DNA from: Dactylorhiza incarnata
Lineage: Eukaryota; Streptophyta; Magnoliopsida; Asparagales; Orchidaceae
DNA: 64,000 nucleotides
Direction of reading: 5' to 3'
Assembly: GCA_033032865.1 (NCBI GenBank)
Contig: JAWHQI010000753.1
Location: 62,001-126,000, forward strand
Position 1 is the first letter of the stretch. Each line of letters opens with the position of its first letter. The notes beneath the pieces were generated by a model. That model ran no database searches. It saw nothing but the letters and a program-made list of their open reading frames with translations, and was not told where the DNA came from. Positions 18,301-28,849 of the stretch are shown in pieces. Made by a program: the position numbers and the translations under genes.

Positions 18301-21300
18301 TCGTCGAGATCTACAACTTTCATGTTGAACACTTTTCCTAAAAATGTCATATAGGACGTCTATTTTCAAAAGGCGCGTGTTCTGCGTATATTACCTAAAC
18401 TATGCGATTCGCAATTGTTCTGCCCGGTGCCGCGCCTTCAGAAAATAGACATCCTATATGACATTTTTAGGAAAAGTGTTCAACATCAAAGTTGTAGATC
18501 GCGTCGAGATCTATAACTTTCATGTTGAACACTTTTCCTAAAACTATCATATAGGATGTCTATTTTCAAAAGGCGCGTGTTATGCGTATATTACCTAAAC
18601 TATGCGATTCGCAATTGTTCTGCCCGGTGCCGCGCCTTCAGAAAATAGATATCCTATATGACATTTTTAGGAAAAGTTTTCAACATGAAAGTTGTAGATC
18701 TCGTCGAGATCTACAACTTTGATGTTGAACACTTTTCCTAAAAATGTCATATAGGACGTCTATTTTCAAAAGGCGCGTGTTCTGCGTATATTACCTAAAC
18801 TATGCGATTCGCAATTGTTCTGCGCGGTGCCGCGCCTGCAGAAAATAGACATCCTATATGACATTTTTAGGAAAGGTGTTCAACATGAAAGTTGTAGATC
18901 TCGTCGAGATCTACAACTTTGATGTTGAACACTTTTCCTAAAAATGTCATATAGGACGTCTATTTTCAAAAGTCGCGTGTTCTGCGTATATTACCTAAAA
19001 TATGCGATTCGCAATTGTTCTGCCCGGTGCCGCGCCTTCAGAAAATTGACATCCTATATGACATTTTTAGGAAAAGTGTTCAACATGAAAGATGTAGATC
19101 TCGACGAGATCTACAACTTTGATGTTGAACACTTTTCCTAAAAATGTCATATAGGACGTGTATTTTCAAAAGGCGCGTGTTCTGCGTATATTACCTAAAC
19201 TATGCGATTCGCAATTATTCTGCTCGGTGCCGCGCCTTCAGAAAATAGACATCCTATATGACATTTTTAGGAAAAGTGTTCAACATGAAAGTTGTAGATC
19301 TCGTCGAGATCTACAACTTTGATGTTGAACACTTTTCCTAAAAATGTCATATAGGACGTCTATTTTCAAAAGGCGCGTGTTCTGCGTATATTACCTAAAC
19401 TATGCGATTCGCAATTGTTCTGCCCGGTGCCGCGCCTTCAGAAAATAGACGTCCTATATGACATTTTTAGGAAAAATGTTCAACATCAAAGTTGTAGATC
19501 TCGTCGAGATCTACAACTTTGATGTTGAACATTTTTCCTAAAAATGTCATATAGGACGTCTATTTTCAAAAGGCGCGTGTTCTGCGTATATTACCTAAAC
19601 TATGTGATTCGCAATTGTTCTGCCCGGTGCCGCGCCTTCAGAAAATAGACATCCTATGTGACATTTTTAGGAAAAGTGTTCAACATGAAATTTGTAGATC
19701 TCGTCGAGATCTACAACTTTGATGTTGAACACTTTTCCTAAAAATGTCATATAGGACGTCTATTTTCAAAAGGCGCGTGTTATGCGTATATTACCTAAAC
19801 TATACGATTCGCAATTGTTCTGCCCGGTGCCGCGCCTTCAGAAAATAGACATCCTATATTACATTTTTAGGAAAAGTGTTCAACATGAAAGTTGTAGATC
19901 TCGTCGAGATCTACAACTTTGATGTTGAACACTTTTCCTAAAAATGTTATATAGGACGTCTATTTTCAAAAGGCGCGTGTTCTGCGTATATTACCTAAAA
20001 TATGCGATTCGCAATTGTTCTGCCCGGTGCCGCGCCTTCAGAAAATAGGCATCCTATATGAAATTTTTAGGAAAAGTGTTCAACATGAAAGTTGTAGATC
20101 TCGTCGACGAGATCTACAACTTTCATGTTGAACACTTTTCCTAAAAATGTCATATAGGACGTCTATTTTCAAAAGGCGCGTGTTCTGCGTATATTACCTA
20201 AACTATGCGATTCGCAATTGTTCAGCCCGGTACCGCGCCTTCAGAAAATAGACATCCTATATGACATTCTTAGGAAAAGTGTTCAACATCAAAGTTGTAG
20301 ATCTCGACGAGATCTACAACTTTGATGTTGAACACTTTTCCTAAGAATGTCATATAGGACGTCTATTTTCAAAAGGCGCGTGTTCTGCGTATATTACCTA
20401 AACTATGCGATTCCCAATTGTTCTGTCCGGTGCCGCGCCTTCAGAATATAGACATCCTATATGACATTTTTAGGAAAAGTATTCAACATGAAAGTTGTAG
20501 ATCTCGTCGAGATCTACAACTTTGATGTTGAACACTTTTCCTAAAAATGTTATATTGGACGTCTATTTTCAAAAGGCGCGTGTTCTGGGTATATTACCTA
20601 AACTATACGATTCGCAATTGTTCTGCCCGGTGCCGCGCCTTCAGAAAATAGGCATCCTATATGAAATTTTTAGGAAAAGTGTTCAACATGAAAGTTGTAG
20701 ATCTCGTCGACGAGATCTACAACTTTCATGTTGAACACTTTTCCTAAAAATGTCATATAGGACGTCTATTTTCAAAAGGCGCGTGTTCTGCGTATATTAC
20801 CTAAACTATGCGATTCGCAATTGTTCAGCCCGGTACCGCGCCTTCAGAAAATAGACATCCTATATGACATTCTTAGGAAAAGTGTTCAACATCAAAGTTG
20901 TAGATCTCGACGAGATCTACAACTTTGATGTTGAACACTTTTCCTAAGAATGTCATATAGGACGTCTATTTTCAAAAGGCGCGTGTTCTACGTATATTAC
21001 CTAAACTATGCGATTCCCAATTGTTCTGTCCGGTGCCGCGCCTTCAGAATATAGACATCCTATATGACATTTTTAGGAAAAGTATTCAACATGAAAGTTG
21101 TAGATCTCGTCGAGATCTACAACTTTGATGTTGAACACTTTTCCTAAAAATGTTATATTGGACGTCTATTTTCAAAAGGCGCGTGTTCTGCGTATATTAC
21201 CTAAACTATACGATTCGCAATTGTTCTGCCCGGTGCCGCGCCTTCAGAAAATAGACATCCTATATGACATTTTTAGGAAAAGTGTTCAACATGAAAGTTG

Positions 21301-21590
21301 TAGATCTCGTCGAGATCTACAACTTTGATGTTGAACACTTTTCCTAAAAATGTCATATAGTACGTCTATTTTCAAAAGGCGCGTGTTCTGCGTATATTAC
21401 CTAAACTATGCGATTCGCAATTGTTCTACCCGGTGCCGCTCCTTCAGAAAATAGACATCTTATATGAAATTTTTAGGAAAAGTGTTCAACATGAAAGTTG
21501 TAGATCTCGTCGTGATCTACAACTTTGATGTTGAACACTTTTCCTAAAAATGTCATATAGGACGTCTATTTACAAAAGGCGCGTGTTCTG
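15399..21590 (+). repeat. Satellite array 1: 200-bp palindromic monomers, plus orientation, about 31 copies
   Basis: The monomer length is exactly 200 bp over long stretches (the word TATGCGATTCGC falls on 15401, 15601, 15801 and so on). Each monomer has an inverted repeat of about 73-nt arms (for example 15431-15577) centred on GATCTCGTCGAGATC, plus a non-palindromic core of about 53 bp (TGTTCTGCGTATATTACC ... GTTCTGCCCGGTGC) that sets the orientation. The array ends cleanly at about 21590, where ORF A starts. Small open frames within it are the repeat itself read in frame, not genes. Confidence 0.97.
20041..21246 (+). repeat. 603-bp three-monomer block repeated twice
   Basis: 20041-20643 and 20644-21246 share rare variants at an offset of 603 bp: ATAGGCATCC, the 3-bp longer hairpin centre CGTCGACGAG, TTCAGCCCGGTACC, ACATTCTTAGG and TCAGAATATAGAC. 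A local higher-order duplication. Confidence 0.9.
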
Positions 21591-21602
21591 CCTATTCTCC
21601 AT

Positions 21603-22328
21603 GTGCATCCACCACTTCTAGTGGATTCGATTCTTCCCCCTGTTGTGCATACTATACTCGTCTCCGACGACATTGTTGATGATGTGTCGCAGGATGAGGT
21701 GGGTGATCTGAGTGTTGTGCCTATTCCTATGGAGGAGGACAACCTTCTAGGTGAAGAGGAGTTTTCCTCAACACCGGTGGAGGAAGTCCAAATCCTAAGC
21801 CTGGCCACCGTTGATCCCGCCGAATCTTGTAGCATTGATGACAATGCTAACATTATTTTACTTCCCCAACCTGATGGGAGTGAGACCGGGATCACTCCCC
21901 CGATTGATGTTTATTTATGTTCTTCGTCTTCTTTATTTCTTGATCCCCTTCCTTCATCTGAGTCTGTGCAGGTTGACTCTTCACAGGTACTTCAGGAGGA
22001 CTTGGAGCTTTTTGCTCAAGTCAATGATGAGAGCATCCTCTCATGTGAGGAGGTTTATCCCTCCTCCATAGAGGAAGCTCCACTCATTGCCTTCGCCTCC
22101 TGCTGCCTCCCTGTTGACGACACCTTGCTAAGCAAGGATGTTTTTTGTGAGTTGAGTGAGGATGTGTCCTCCTCTTCTTACTTTCTTTTCCCTCTACCTG
22201 TGGTGGGCAGGTTTTATCTATATTCGGGTAGAGGCGTGACTGTTCTGTCGCCGTATCGGTACCCGTTACCGACACGCATTTTAGAACAGTTACCTGTGCA
22301 TTTTCTCTTCCATAAGCCCATTAGCTAG
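21603..22328 (+). CDS. ORF A of macro-unit 2, acidic protein of unknown function
   Basis: Open from the end of the satellite array. The first in-frame ATG is at 21729, giving 199 residues to TAG 22326-22328; the 126 nt upstream are also open but start with GTG. The product is very acidic and Ser/Leu/Val-rich, ending LPVHFLFHKPIS. I see no zinc finger, protease, transmembrane or catalytic motif. The open frame continues back into the last monomer, so this may be the 3' piece of a longer ancestral gene whose 5' part was replaced by the array. The copy at 57053-57778 (minus) carries a stop. Family not recognised. Confidence 0.5.
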   Translation: MHPPLLVDSILPPVVHTILVSDDIVDDVSQDEVGDLSVVPIPMEEDNLLGEEEFSSTPVEEVQILSLATVDPAESCSIDDNANIILLPQPDGSETGITPPIDVYLCSSSSLFLDPLPSSESVQVDSSQVLQEDLELFAQVNDESILSCEEVYPSSIEEAPLIAFASCCLPVDDTLLSKDVFCELSEDVSSSSYFLFPLPVVGRFYLYSGRGVTVLSPYRYPLPTRILEQLPVHFLFHKPIS

Positions 22329-22536
22329 AACTTTTATGTTTTTGAATAAGTCGTGCTGGGATGATAGTAACCTCAGTAGTTATCTTTCTTTTTCCTGAAA
22401 TTTTATTTTGTCTAGTTTAGTTAAGTTATTGTTAAGGCTGTGAATGTCTCGCTGCTTTTGTCGATTCCTGGTTGTGCGTAAACTGCACGGTGGATGGAGT
22501 TTTTACTAAAATTTTGGCCGCTGGAAAATTCCTAAG
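22329..22536 (+). other. Spacer between ORF A and the ORF B promoter
   Basis: About 200 bp of AT-rich sequence with no recognised coding or RNA feature. Confidence 0.5.
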
Positions 22537-22614
22537 GCGCACGATCACTGGTCGTGCGCACTACTTATCGCGCACGACCACTGGTCGTGCGATCGACCCA
22601 GATTTTTATAAAAA
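22537..22614 (+). promoter_or_regulatory. ORF B promoter: two 23-bp palindromes and a TATA box
   Basis: Palindromes at 22537-22559 (GCGCACGATC-act-GGTCGTGCGC) and 22570-22592 (GCGCACGACC-act-GGTCGTGCGA) are the motif found four times in each LTR. TATAAAAA follows at 22607-22614. The ATG of ORF B is at 22769. The same layout, palindromes then TATA, occurs in the LTR, suggesting shared control. The inverted copy near 56785-56846 has one palindrome damaged. Confidence 0.65.
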
Positions 22615-22768
22615 AGCCCGTCCGCCCGAGCCTTTCATGCACGCTCTAGGGTTTTTGTTCTCCGTCGTCCGTGCGCCGTCTCCGCTGGGTTGCCGCCGAT
22701 CGTGCGCCCTCCTTCCTTCCGGTGAGTTCATCTCCGATTCTCTTCTTTCCCCTTGCCCTCCTACCACC

Positions 22769-24037
22769 ATGAGCTCTAGAGATCGCCACAACGTCTACCA
22801 ACGCTCCGGCCGCCCTTCTGCTTCTCCTGCTCTGATCCTTACTCGGATGGCTACTTTTTCTAAGGATTCGCACACGCGTCGATTCAACTCTCTTAAGGAG
22901 AAGCCATTCCTATCACAGCGTCTAGTGGATTGGAACGAGCTAAATTCCATCGGCGATAATGGAGAGTTGGGGGAGGCCGTCCGCCAACGCTATTCTTTTG
23001 ATCACTGGAGTGGGGTGTTTGAGTGCAATGACCTCGGCTACCGGGAGCTTACCTTGGAGTTCCTTGCAACGTTTGAGTGGGATGTGTTGCCCTCCGGTCA
23101 ACGTCCAGGAAAGTACTCTTTCCGAATTTTGGGCAAGGTCTTCACTCTATCCTTGTCTGAGTTGGCGGTGCATGCTGGCTTTTACACCGAAGCCGAGGCT
23201 GCGGCGATTCCTTTTCTGGATTTGAATGTCTCCTTCCCTGATGGTGTCACCCCGCGTGTTGCGTGGTGTGCTCTCACGGGTCGTGATGAAGAATATGTTG
23301 CCAGGAAAAGCAAATCTACCTGGATCGTCGCGCCTGCTCTCCGATTCCTGCAGCACGTCCTTAGCCACTCTCTTGTCGCCCGTGCCCTTAGTCAGAACGT
23401 GGTGGGGTGGCAAGATCTGATCTCCCTTTATAGTATGGAATTTCGGCAGCCCTTGCATCTTGGCTACATGCTTGCTTTCTTCTTCCACCACGAGGCCACT
23501 TACGATCTCACAGGTGCCATTGGTGGTGCCTACTATATTACCCGCATTGCCAAAAGCCTGGGGGTTTGGAGTCATCTGCCTCCGATGGTGCAGGTGACTG
23601 CGCCCTCCTTCATCACTCGAGCCACCATGGTGAGTTTCCATCTATTACGGGTCGTGGGGAAGAAGAGTAGTAGACGCTTTGTGGTCGTGATGCCGGGAGA
23701 TGCGCCTAGGGAGAGGCAAGGCGACGAGAAGCACGGAGAGCCGGCTGAGCCGCCAAATACTCACCGCGAGGTAGCCCTTCCGCAGCCGCGGAGTCATTCA
23801 TTTCAGCAGGAGCGGAGAGCCAAGGAGGAGGGCAATTCTTCTAGTGCGCCGGAGGTGACAAGTTTCAATCAGCGCCTCTCCGATCTGGAAGCAAACCAGT
23901 ACTGGCTAACGGATTTTGTCTATCAGCAAGCATTGCGGGGAGGACTAAATATTCCCCCACCTCCTGGTCGGGCCGCATCATCTTCCAGACGGTCGCCGTC
24001 CGTTGTGGTTATAGATAGCGACAGCGATGACGAGTGA
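22769..24037 (+). CDS. ORF B of macro-unit 2: Athila-type retroelement protein with SIM-like C-terminus, intact
   Basis: 422 residues. The ATG at 22769 (context CCACCATGAG) is chosen because the upstream open frame has no ATG except one about 25 bp past the TATA box. Residues 91-104 read YRELTLEFLATFEW, followed by FRILGKVFTLSLSELAVHAGF, a pattern I associate with Athila ORF1 and related plant transposon proteins. Residues around 140-300 form the rest of that domain. The C-terminal third is low complexity (Arg/Glu/Pro/Ser) and ends VVVIDSDSDDE, a textbook SUMO-interacting motif. No zinc finger, RT or clear transmembrane segment. Position before the 3' LTR is where Athila elements carry a third ORF. 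A GTGAGT at about 22720 could be a 5' UTR donor. The two other copies are broken. Confidence 0.6.
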   Translation: MSSRDRHNVYQRSGRPSASPALILTRMATFSKDSHTRRFNSLKEKPFLSQRLVDWNELNSIGDNGELGEAVRQRYSFDHWSGVFECNDLGYRELTLEFLATFEWDVLPSGQRPGKYSFRILGKVFTLSLSELAVHAGFYTEAEAAAIPFLDLNVSFPDGVTPRVAWCALTGRDEEYVARKSKSTWIVAPALRFLQHVLSHSLVARALSQNVVGWQDLISLYSMEFRQPLHLGYMLAFFFHHEATYDLTGAIGGAYYITRIAKSLGVWSHLPPMVQVTAPSFITRATMVSFHLLRVVGKKSSRRFVVVMPGDAPRERQGDEKHGEPAEPPNTHREVALPQPRSHSFQQERRAKEEGNSSSAPEVTSFNQRLSDLEANQYWLTDFVYQQALRGGLNIPPPPGRAASSSRRSPSVVVIDSDSDDE

Positions 24038-25926
24038 TCTTTCTCCCTGTATGCGAGCTATTCGAAGCCTTGTTTTCTTCTTTTTCTTGCTGTTTTTTCG
24101 GTCTTTTGTTGAGTCGCTTGAACTCCTTCTCTTTTGTTAATTATAATAATAACATTTTGCTTTTGGATGCTCCTCCGGGCATAGTTTTATGAATTCAGCA
24201 TATTTTGTTTCCTTTATCTTGTGTGCGAGTGCTTAATTTTAATTGCAGGAACAGGTTCACTTTCATGGGTGATAACCCAGATTTCTTAATTTTTAGTGCT
24301 CTCGCATGTCTAGTTCAGTTTTTACTATTTTTGCTGTTTCTAGTGTGTCACTTTCAGGTGGGTCTTTGTTCCTTGTGATGGCGGATGCTGCGGACTGCTT
24401 TTGATCGTAAACGTCAATCGTCTGGTATGCTCAATTCGGAGCATTGGGTAACACTTTCTCCCCTCTTTTTGCTTCAAATTTCTAGATTGTTTAGCTTAAG
24501 TCTGGGGGAGCGAATTTGTCATCCACTGTGCACGAGTTGCACTGCATTCTAGAAGGTTGTTTCTTATTTATCCTAGTCATTATCATTGTTTTCATTCTTC
24601 ACACACCACTTCACCCACTTGAGTGCGCGCTTATCTTTTTGTTGTTGCTCCGTTTAGACTATTGTGGTTGGAATGTGAAATAGGTTGTTAACATAGGAAT
24701 TATTATTTGGAGTGCGATGTTGACTCATGTAGTGTTCTAGTCACTTCGCATGTTATGGTAGAATTTGAGTAGAACTAGATTTTCTTTATGCATCTAATTT
24801 ATGTTTAGTATTTCTGCGTAAATTTAGATTTATTATACTCAAGTGGTGAATTTGAATGAAATTGACGATAACCCGGTGTTGTGTGTGTACGAGCGCTAGT
24901 CGTATGTTGCTCGAGTCGGGAGGAAGGTTTACCTTTCTCGTGGGCTAAGAACTTACACCAAGCGACTCTCGAAGCATGGGTGAGAGCTACTCGTCGAGTT
25001 AAACATGATGTAGGCCACCCTTTGGCTGGTTTGAGCCTTGCTATTCCCTGTCCTTTTCGTTCACCGTTGCAAGCCAAATTTGTGCCTACCAATCCTTTGT
25101 TCAGCTCCTCTTCATCCACAAAAGCCTGAAGCCTATCCTACACCCGCAACCAAATTGTTTTTAACTGCGCTTATAATTCTCAACTTGTGTGGTGTGTGGA
25201 ATCATTGTGTTATGAAGGGAAAATAAAGTCCATCTGCTGATTTTGAACCAACCGGAGGATACATAAAAGAAGTAAAATATGTTAAAAGAAAAAAGAAAAA
25301 AAGAGCGTATTTTGAAATGAGATCCTTCCGAGCTAAATAAAAAATCTGTTGGTATTTGTGAAGTAGGCCGTGTGCACACCTGGTTTTCATGATAAGTCTG
25401 GGGGTGTGTCACACGAGCATAGTTTGTTGGTCTTGTGGGCTGCAGCGTTCCGTTAGCTCACTTGGGTTGCGTAGCCATCGTGTTTAACTTTGAATATCCT
25501 ACCGTGACCTAAGCCCCATTTTAATCCTAAAAGTCCTACTGATTTGATTTGCGAGTTTGCTAGCGCCGTGGAGAGAGTGTGACCGGGCAAGCGTATGGTT
25601 CACGACGTTGATGGATTTCAGCGGAGTTATTCCTAAGCCCCGATCTTTTGCAACACCCGCCTCAGTGTCTCGTCACGTTCATACCGGGCATGATCGTTCA
25701 AATTCTTCATAATTCACCAACTGAGTACAACTAAATCTTTACTTACGCTTTAATACTTCTGTAAATTAGTTAGCATAGTTAGAATCTTCTTCTACTAGAA
25801 TCTCTACTCGCATGCGTATGTTACTTCGCACCGTACTCCTTTGTGTAATTCTCTATGTTAATGATCGTTTTCACACTCCGCCGGATTCGTTTGCTCGGGA
25901 CGCGCAAACAGTTAAGTCTGGGGGTG
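24038..25926 (+). repeat. 3' internal non-coding region of macro-unit 2, with polypurine tract
   Basis: About 1.9 kb with no supported gene. Contains three AAGTCTGGGGG-type motifs (near 24500, 25394 and 25913), the last abutting LTR 2. The uninterrupted GTTGG target near 24666-24674 shows the empty site of the Tat-type insertion. Confidence 0.85.
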
Positions 25927-27026
25927 TGATGAGTCCTGATCATATACACATTTATGGACTCATCCGGGCCGCTATTCAGTCATTTCACCGCACTTTAGCC
26001 CTGTTATAGGTTATATTTGATAATCCATGCTAGGTGCACTTCTGGGGCCACTTTGGTGTGATTTCGTGCTTATCGTCATTAGTAGTTTTAATGCGCTGTT
26101 AAGTGCCACCTTCAGTGGCTGGATTTGTGGTTGTGCCGGAATAGGAGTCGTGTAGGTTTTCTGGTGCAATTCTGCACAGGAACACTGCGCACGATCACTT
26201 GTTCTATTGCGCACGACCACTGGTCGTGCGCCACTGATCGTGTGCACTTAACCCTTTTTCATGAGTTCTGTTTGGTGTAGTGAGCACGACCATCAACGCC
26301 AGTGCGCACGACCACCGGTCGTGCGCCACTGTTCGTGCGCATTTATCATTAAATTTCTGAGTTCTGTTTCGTCTAATGCGCACGACCACCGACGATAGTG
26401 CGCACGACCACCGGTCGTGCGCCACTGGTCGTGCGAACATTATATTTTATAAATTTCGTTTCTTGCAGGTTCTGCCCAGGCAGTGCGCACGATCGCAGAA
26501 TTCCAGTGCGCACGACCACTGGTCGTGCGCCAATGACCGTGCGCACTGTTTAATTCAGCGCCTATATAATGACCTGTTCGCGAATTAGGTCGGGATCACG
26601 TCTTTTGGCTCCGTTCAGTCCGCCGTTTTCGCCATTTTCAGAGGGTTTTCACCCCCTAGGCCTCCTCCATCATCCAAGGACTTAAAGGAAGGGATTCTAC
26701 ACTCATTTTGATCGCTTTAGAAGAAGTTCTTCGCATTAGACGTGGCCGGATGGTAAATTGCTGGAGAAGACGGGTCCGTTGGGAGGTGTGACAGCCCTCC
26801 TCTACCCCGGACGCAGTTGGGACCGAGCTAGGACGCGGATTGACAACCCGGTGCTTCCTACCGTGAATCTACGACGAGACTCCGGATTCGGTCGTATTTC
26901 TTGCCTTTTTCTTCTACTTGTGTGGTTATATTTGTTGTATTCTCTTTATCTAGATGATGAACATTATGAATCATGTTTAGTATTGTTTATTTCATGTTTA
27001 TGAAATCAATTTGTTCATTTGTGTCA
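25927..27026 (+). repeat. LTR 2 of the Athila-like macro-unit
   Basis: About 98-99% like LTR 1, same TGATGAG...GTCA ends. Full palindromes at 26209-26231, 26304-26326, 26400-26422 and 26508-26530; TATATAAT at 26563-26570. Shared between two consecutive internal regions, so the units are head-to-tail. Confidence 0.7.
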
Positions 27027-27433
27027 ATGAGGTTCGCCCCCATTAATTTTCCGCTCCACCACCATGTCCGATGCCGCACTAGCAATTGCTAGTGGTGTGC
27101 TTGTCGAAGAGGTGCTTGCGACCCTCATTTCGCTTGCCTACTCATCCATCCGCCCTTGCGACGCAGCGCGCTCAAGGCCTGCCTAGTCTCCATCCCGCCA
27201 ATCGAAGCTTTGCATAGCGTCATTGCATAGGAGTAGGCGTAGTATTTCCTTTTATGTGCAAACCTCAAAGCCCTTTTCGTTCTCATTCCGCCTACCGCAG
27301 GACTTCGATCTCAAGTCCTTCCTCGATAATAAACTCCACCTTACTGTGTTCCTCAAGAGACCGACACTCGGGGATTCTATTCCCAAAATTTATTACTTGC
27401 GCGACCGGTGCACTTGCCGAATTATCGCATCAA
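27027..27433 (+). other. Leader of macro-unit 3, with the 40-codon ORF at 27064-27186
   Basis: Near-identical to 14993-15398. The short ORF is open. Joins the satellite array at the same base as the other copies. Confidence 0.7.
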
Positions 27434-28849
27434 CTATGCGATTCGCAATTGTTCTGCCCGGTGCCGCGCCTTCAGAAAATAGACATCCTATATGACATTT
27501 TTAGGAAAAGTGTTCAACATGAAAGTTGTAGATCTCGTCGAGATCTACAACTTTGATGTTGAACACTTTTCCTAAAAATGTAATATAGGACGTCTATTTT
27601 CAAAAGGCGCGTGTTCTGCGTATATTACCTAAACTATGCGATTCGCAATTGTTCTGCTCGGTGCCGCGCCTTCAGAAAATAGACATCCTATATGACATTT
27701 TTAGGAAAAGTGTTCAACATGAAAGTTGTAGATCTCGTCGAGATCTACAACTTTGATGTTGAACACTTTTCCTAAAAATGTCATATAGGACGTCTATTTT
27801 CAAAAGGCGCGTGTTCTGCATATATTACCTAAACTATGCGATTCGCAATTGTTCTGCCCGGTGCCGCGCCTTCAGAAAATAGACGTCCTATATGACATTT
27901 TTAGGAAAAGTGTTCAACATGAAAGTTGTAGATCTCGTTGAGATCTACAACTTTGATGTTGAACACTTTTCCTAAAAATGTCATATAGGACGTCTATTTT
28001 CAAAAGGCGCGTGTTCTGCGTATATTACCTAAACTATGCGATTCGCAATTGTTCTGCCCGGTGCCGCGCCTTCAGAAAATAGACATCCTATATGACATTT
28101 TTAGGAAAAGTGTTCAACATGAAAGTTGTAGATCTCGTCGAGATCTACAACTTTGATGTTGAACACTTTTCCTAAAAATGTCATATACGACGTCTATTTT
28201 CAAAAGGCGCGTGTTCTGCGTATATTACCTAAACTATGCGATTCGCAATTGTTCTGCCCGGTGCCGCGCCTTCAGAAAATAGACATCCTATATGACATTT
28301 TTAGGAAAAGTGTTCAACATGAAAGTTGTAGATCTCGTCGAGATCTACAACTTTGATGTTGAACACTTTTCCTAAAAATGTCATATAGGACGTGTATTTT
28401 CAAAAGGCGCGTGTTCTGCGTATATTACCTAAACTATGCGATTCGCAATTGTTCTGCCCGGTGCCGCACCTTCAGAAAATAGACATCCTATATGACACTT
28501 TTAGGAAAAGTGTTCAACATGAAATTTGTAGATCTTGTCGAGATGTTGAACACTTTTCCTAAAAATGTCATATAGGACGTCTATTTTCAAAAGGCGCGTG
28601 TTCTGCGTATATTACCTAAATTATGCGATTCGCAATTGTTCTGCCCGGTGCCGCGCCTTCAGAAAATAGACATCCTATATGACATTTTTAGGAAAAGTGT
28701 TCAACATGAAAGTTGTAGATCTCGTCGAGATCTACAACATTTATGTTGAACACTTTTCCTAAAAATGTCATATAGGACGTCGATTTTCAAAAGGCGCGTG
28801 TTATGCGTATATTACCTAAACTATGCGATTCACAATTGTTCTGCCCGGT

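Noticed and set aside
15399..21590. Regular direct repeats with palindromes could suggest a CRISPR array
   Set aside because: Repeats are 200 bp, contiguous, with no unique spacers, in a plant transposon context.
22472..22768. Upstream extension of ORF B to 22472
   Set aside because: It starts at TTG, passes through the palindromes and TATA box and has no ATG except one at about 22637, too close to the expected transcription start.
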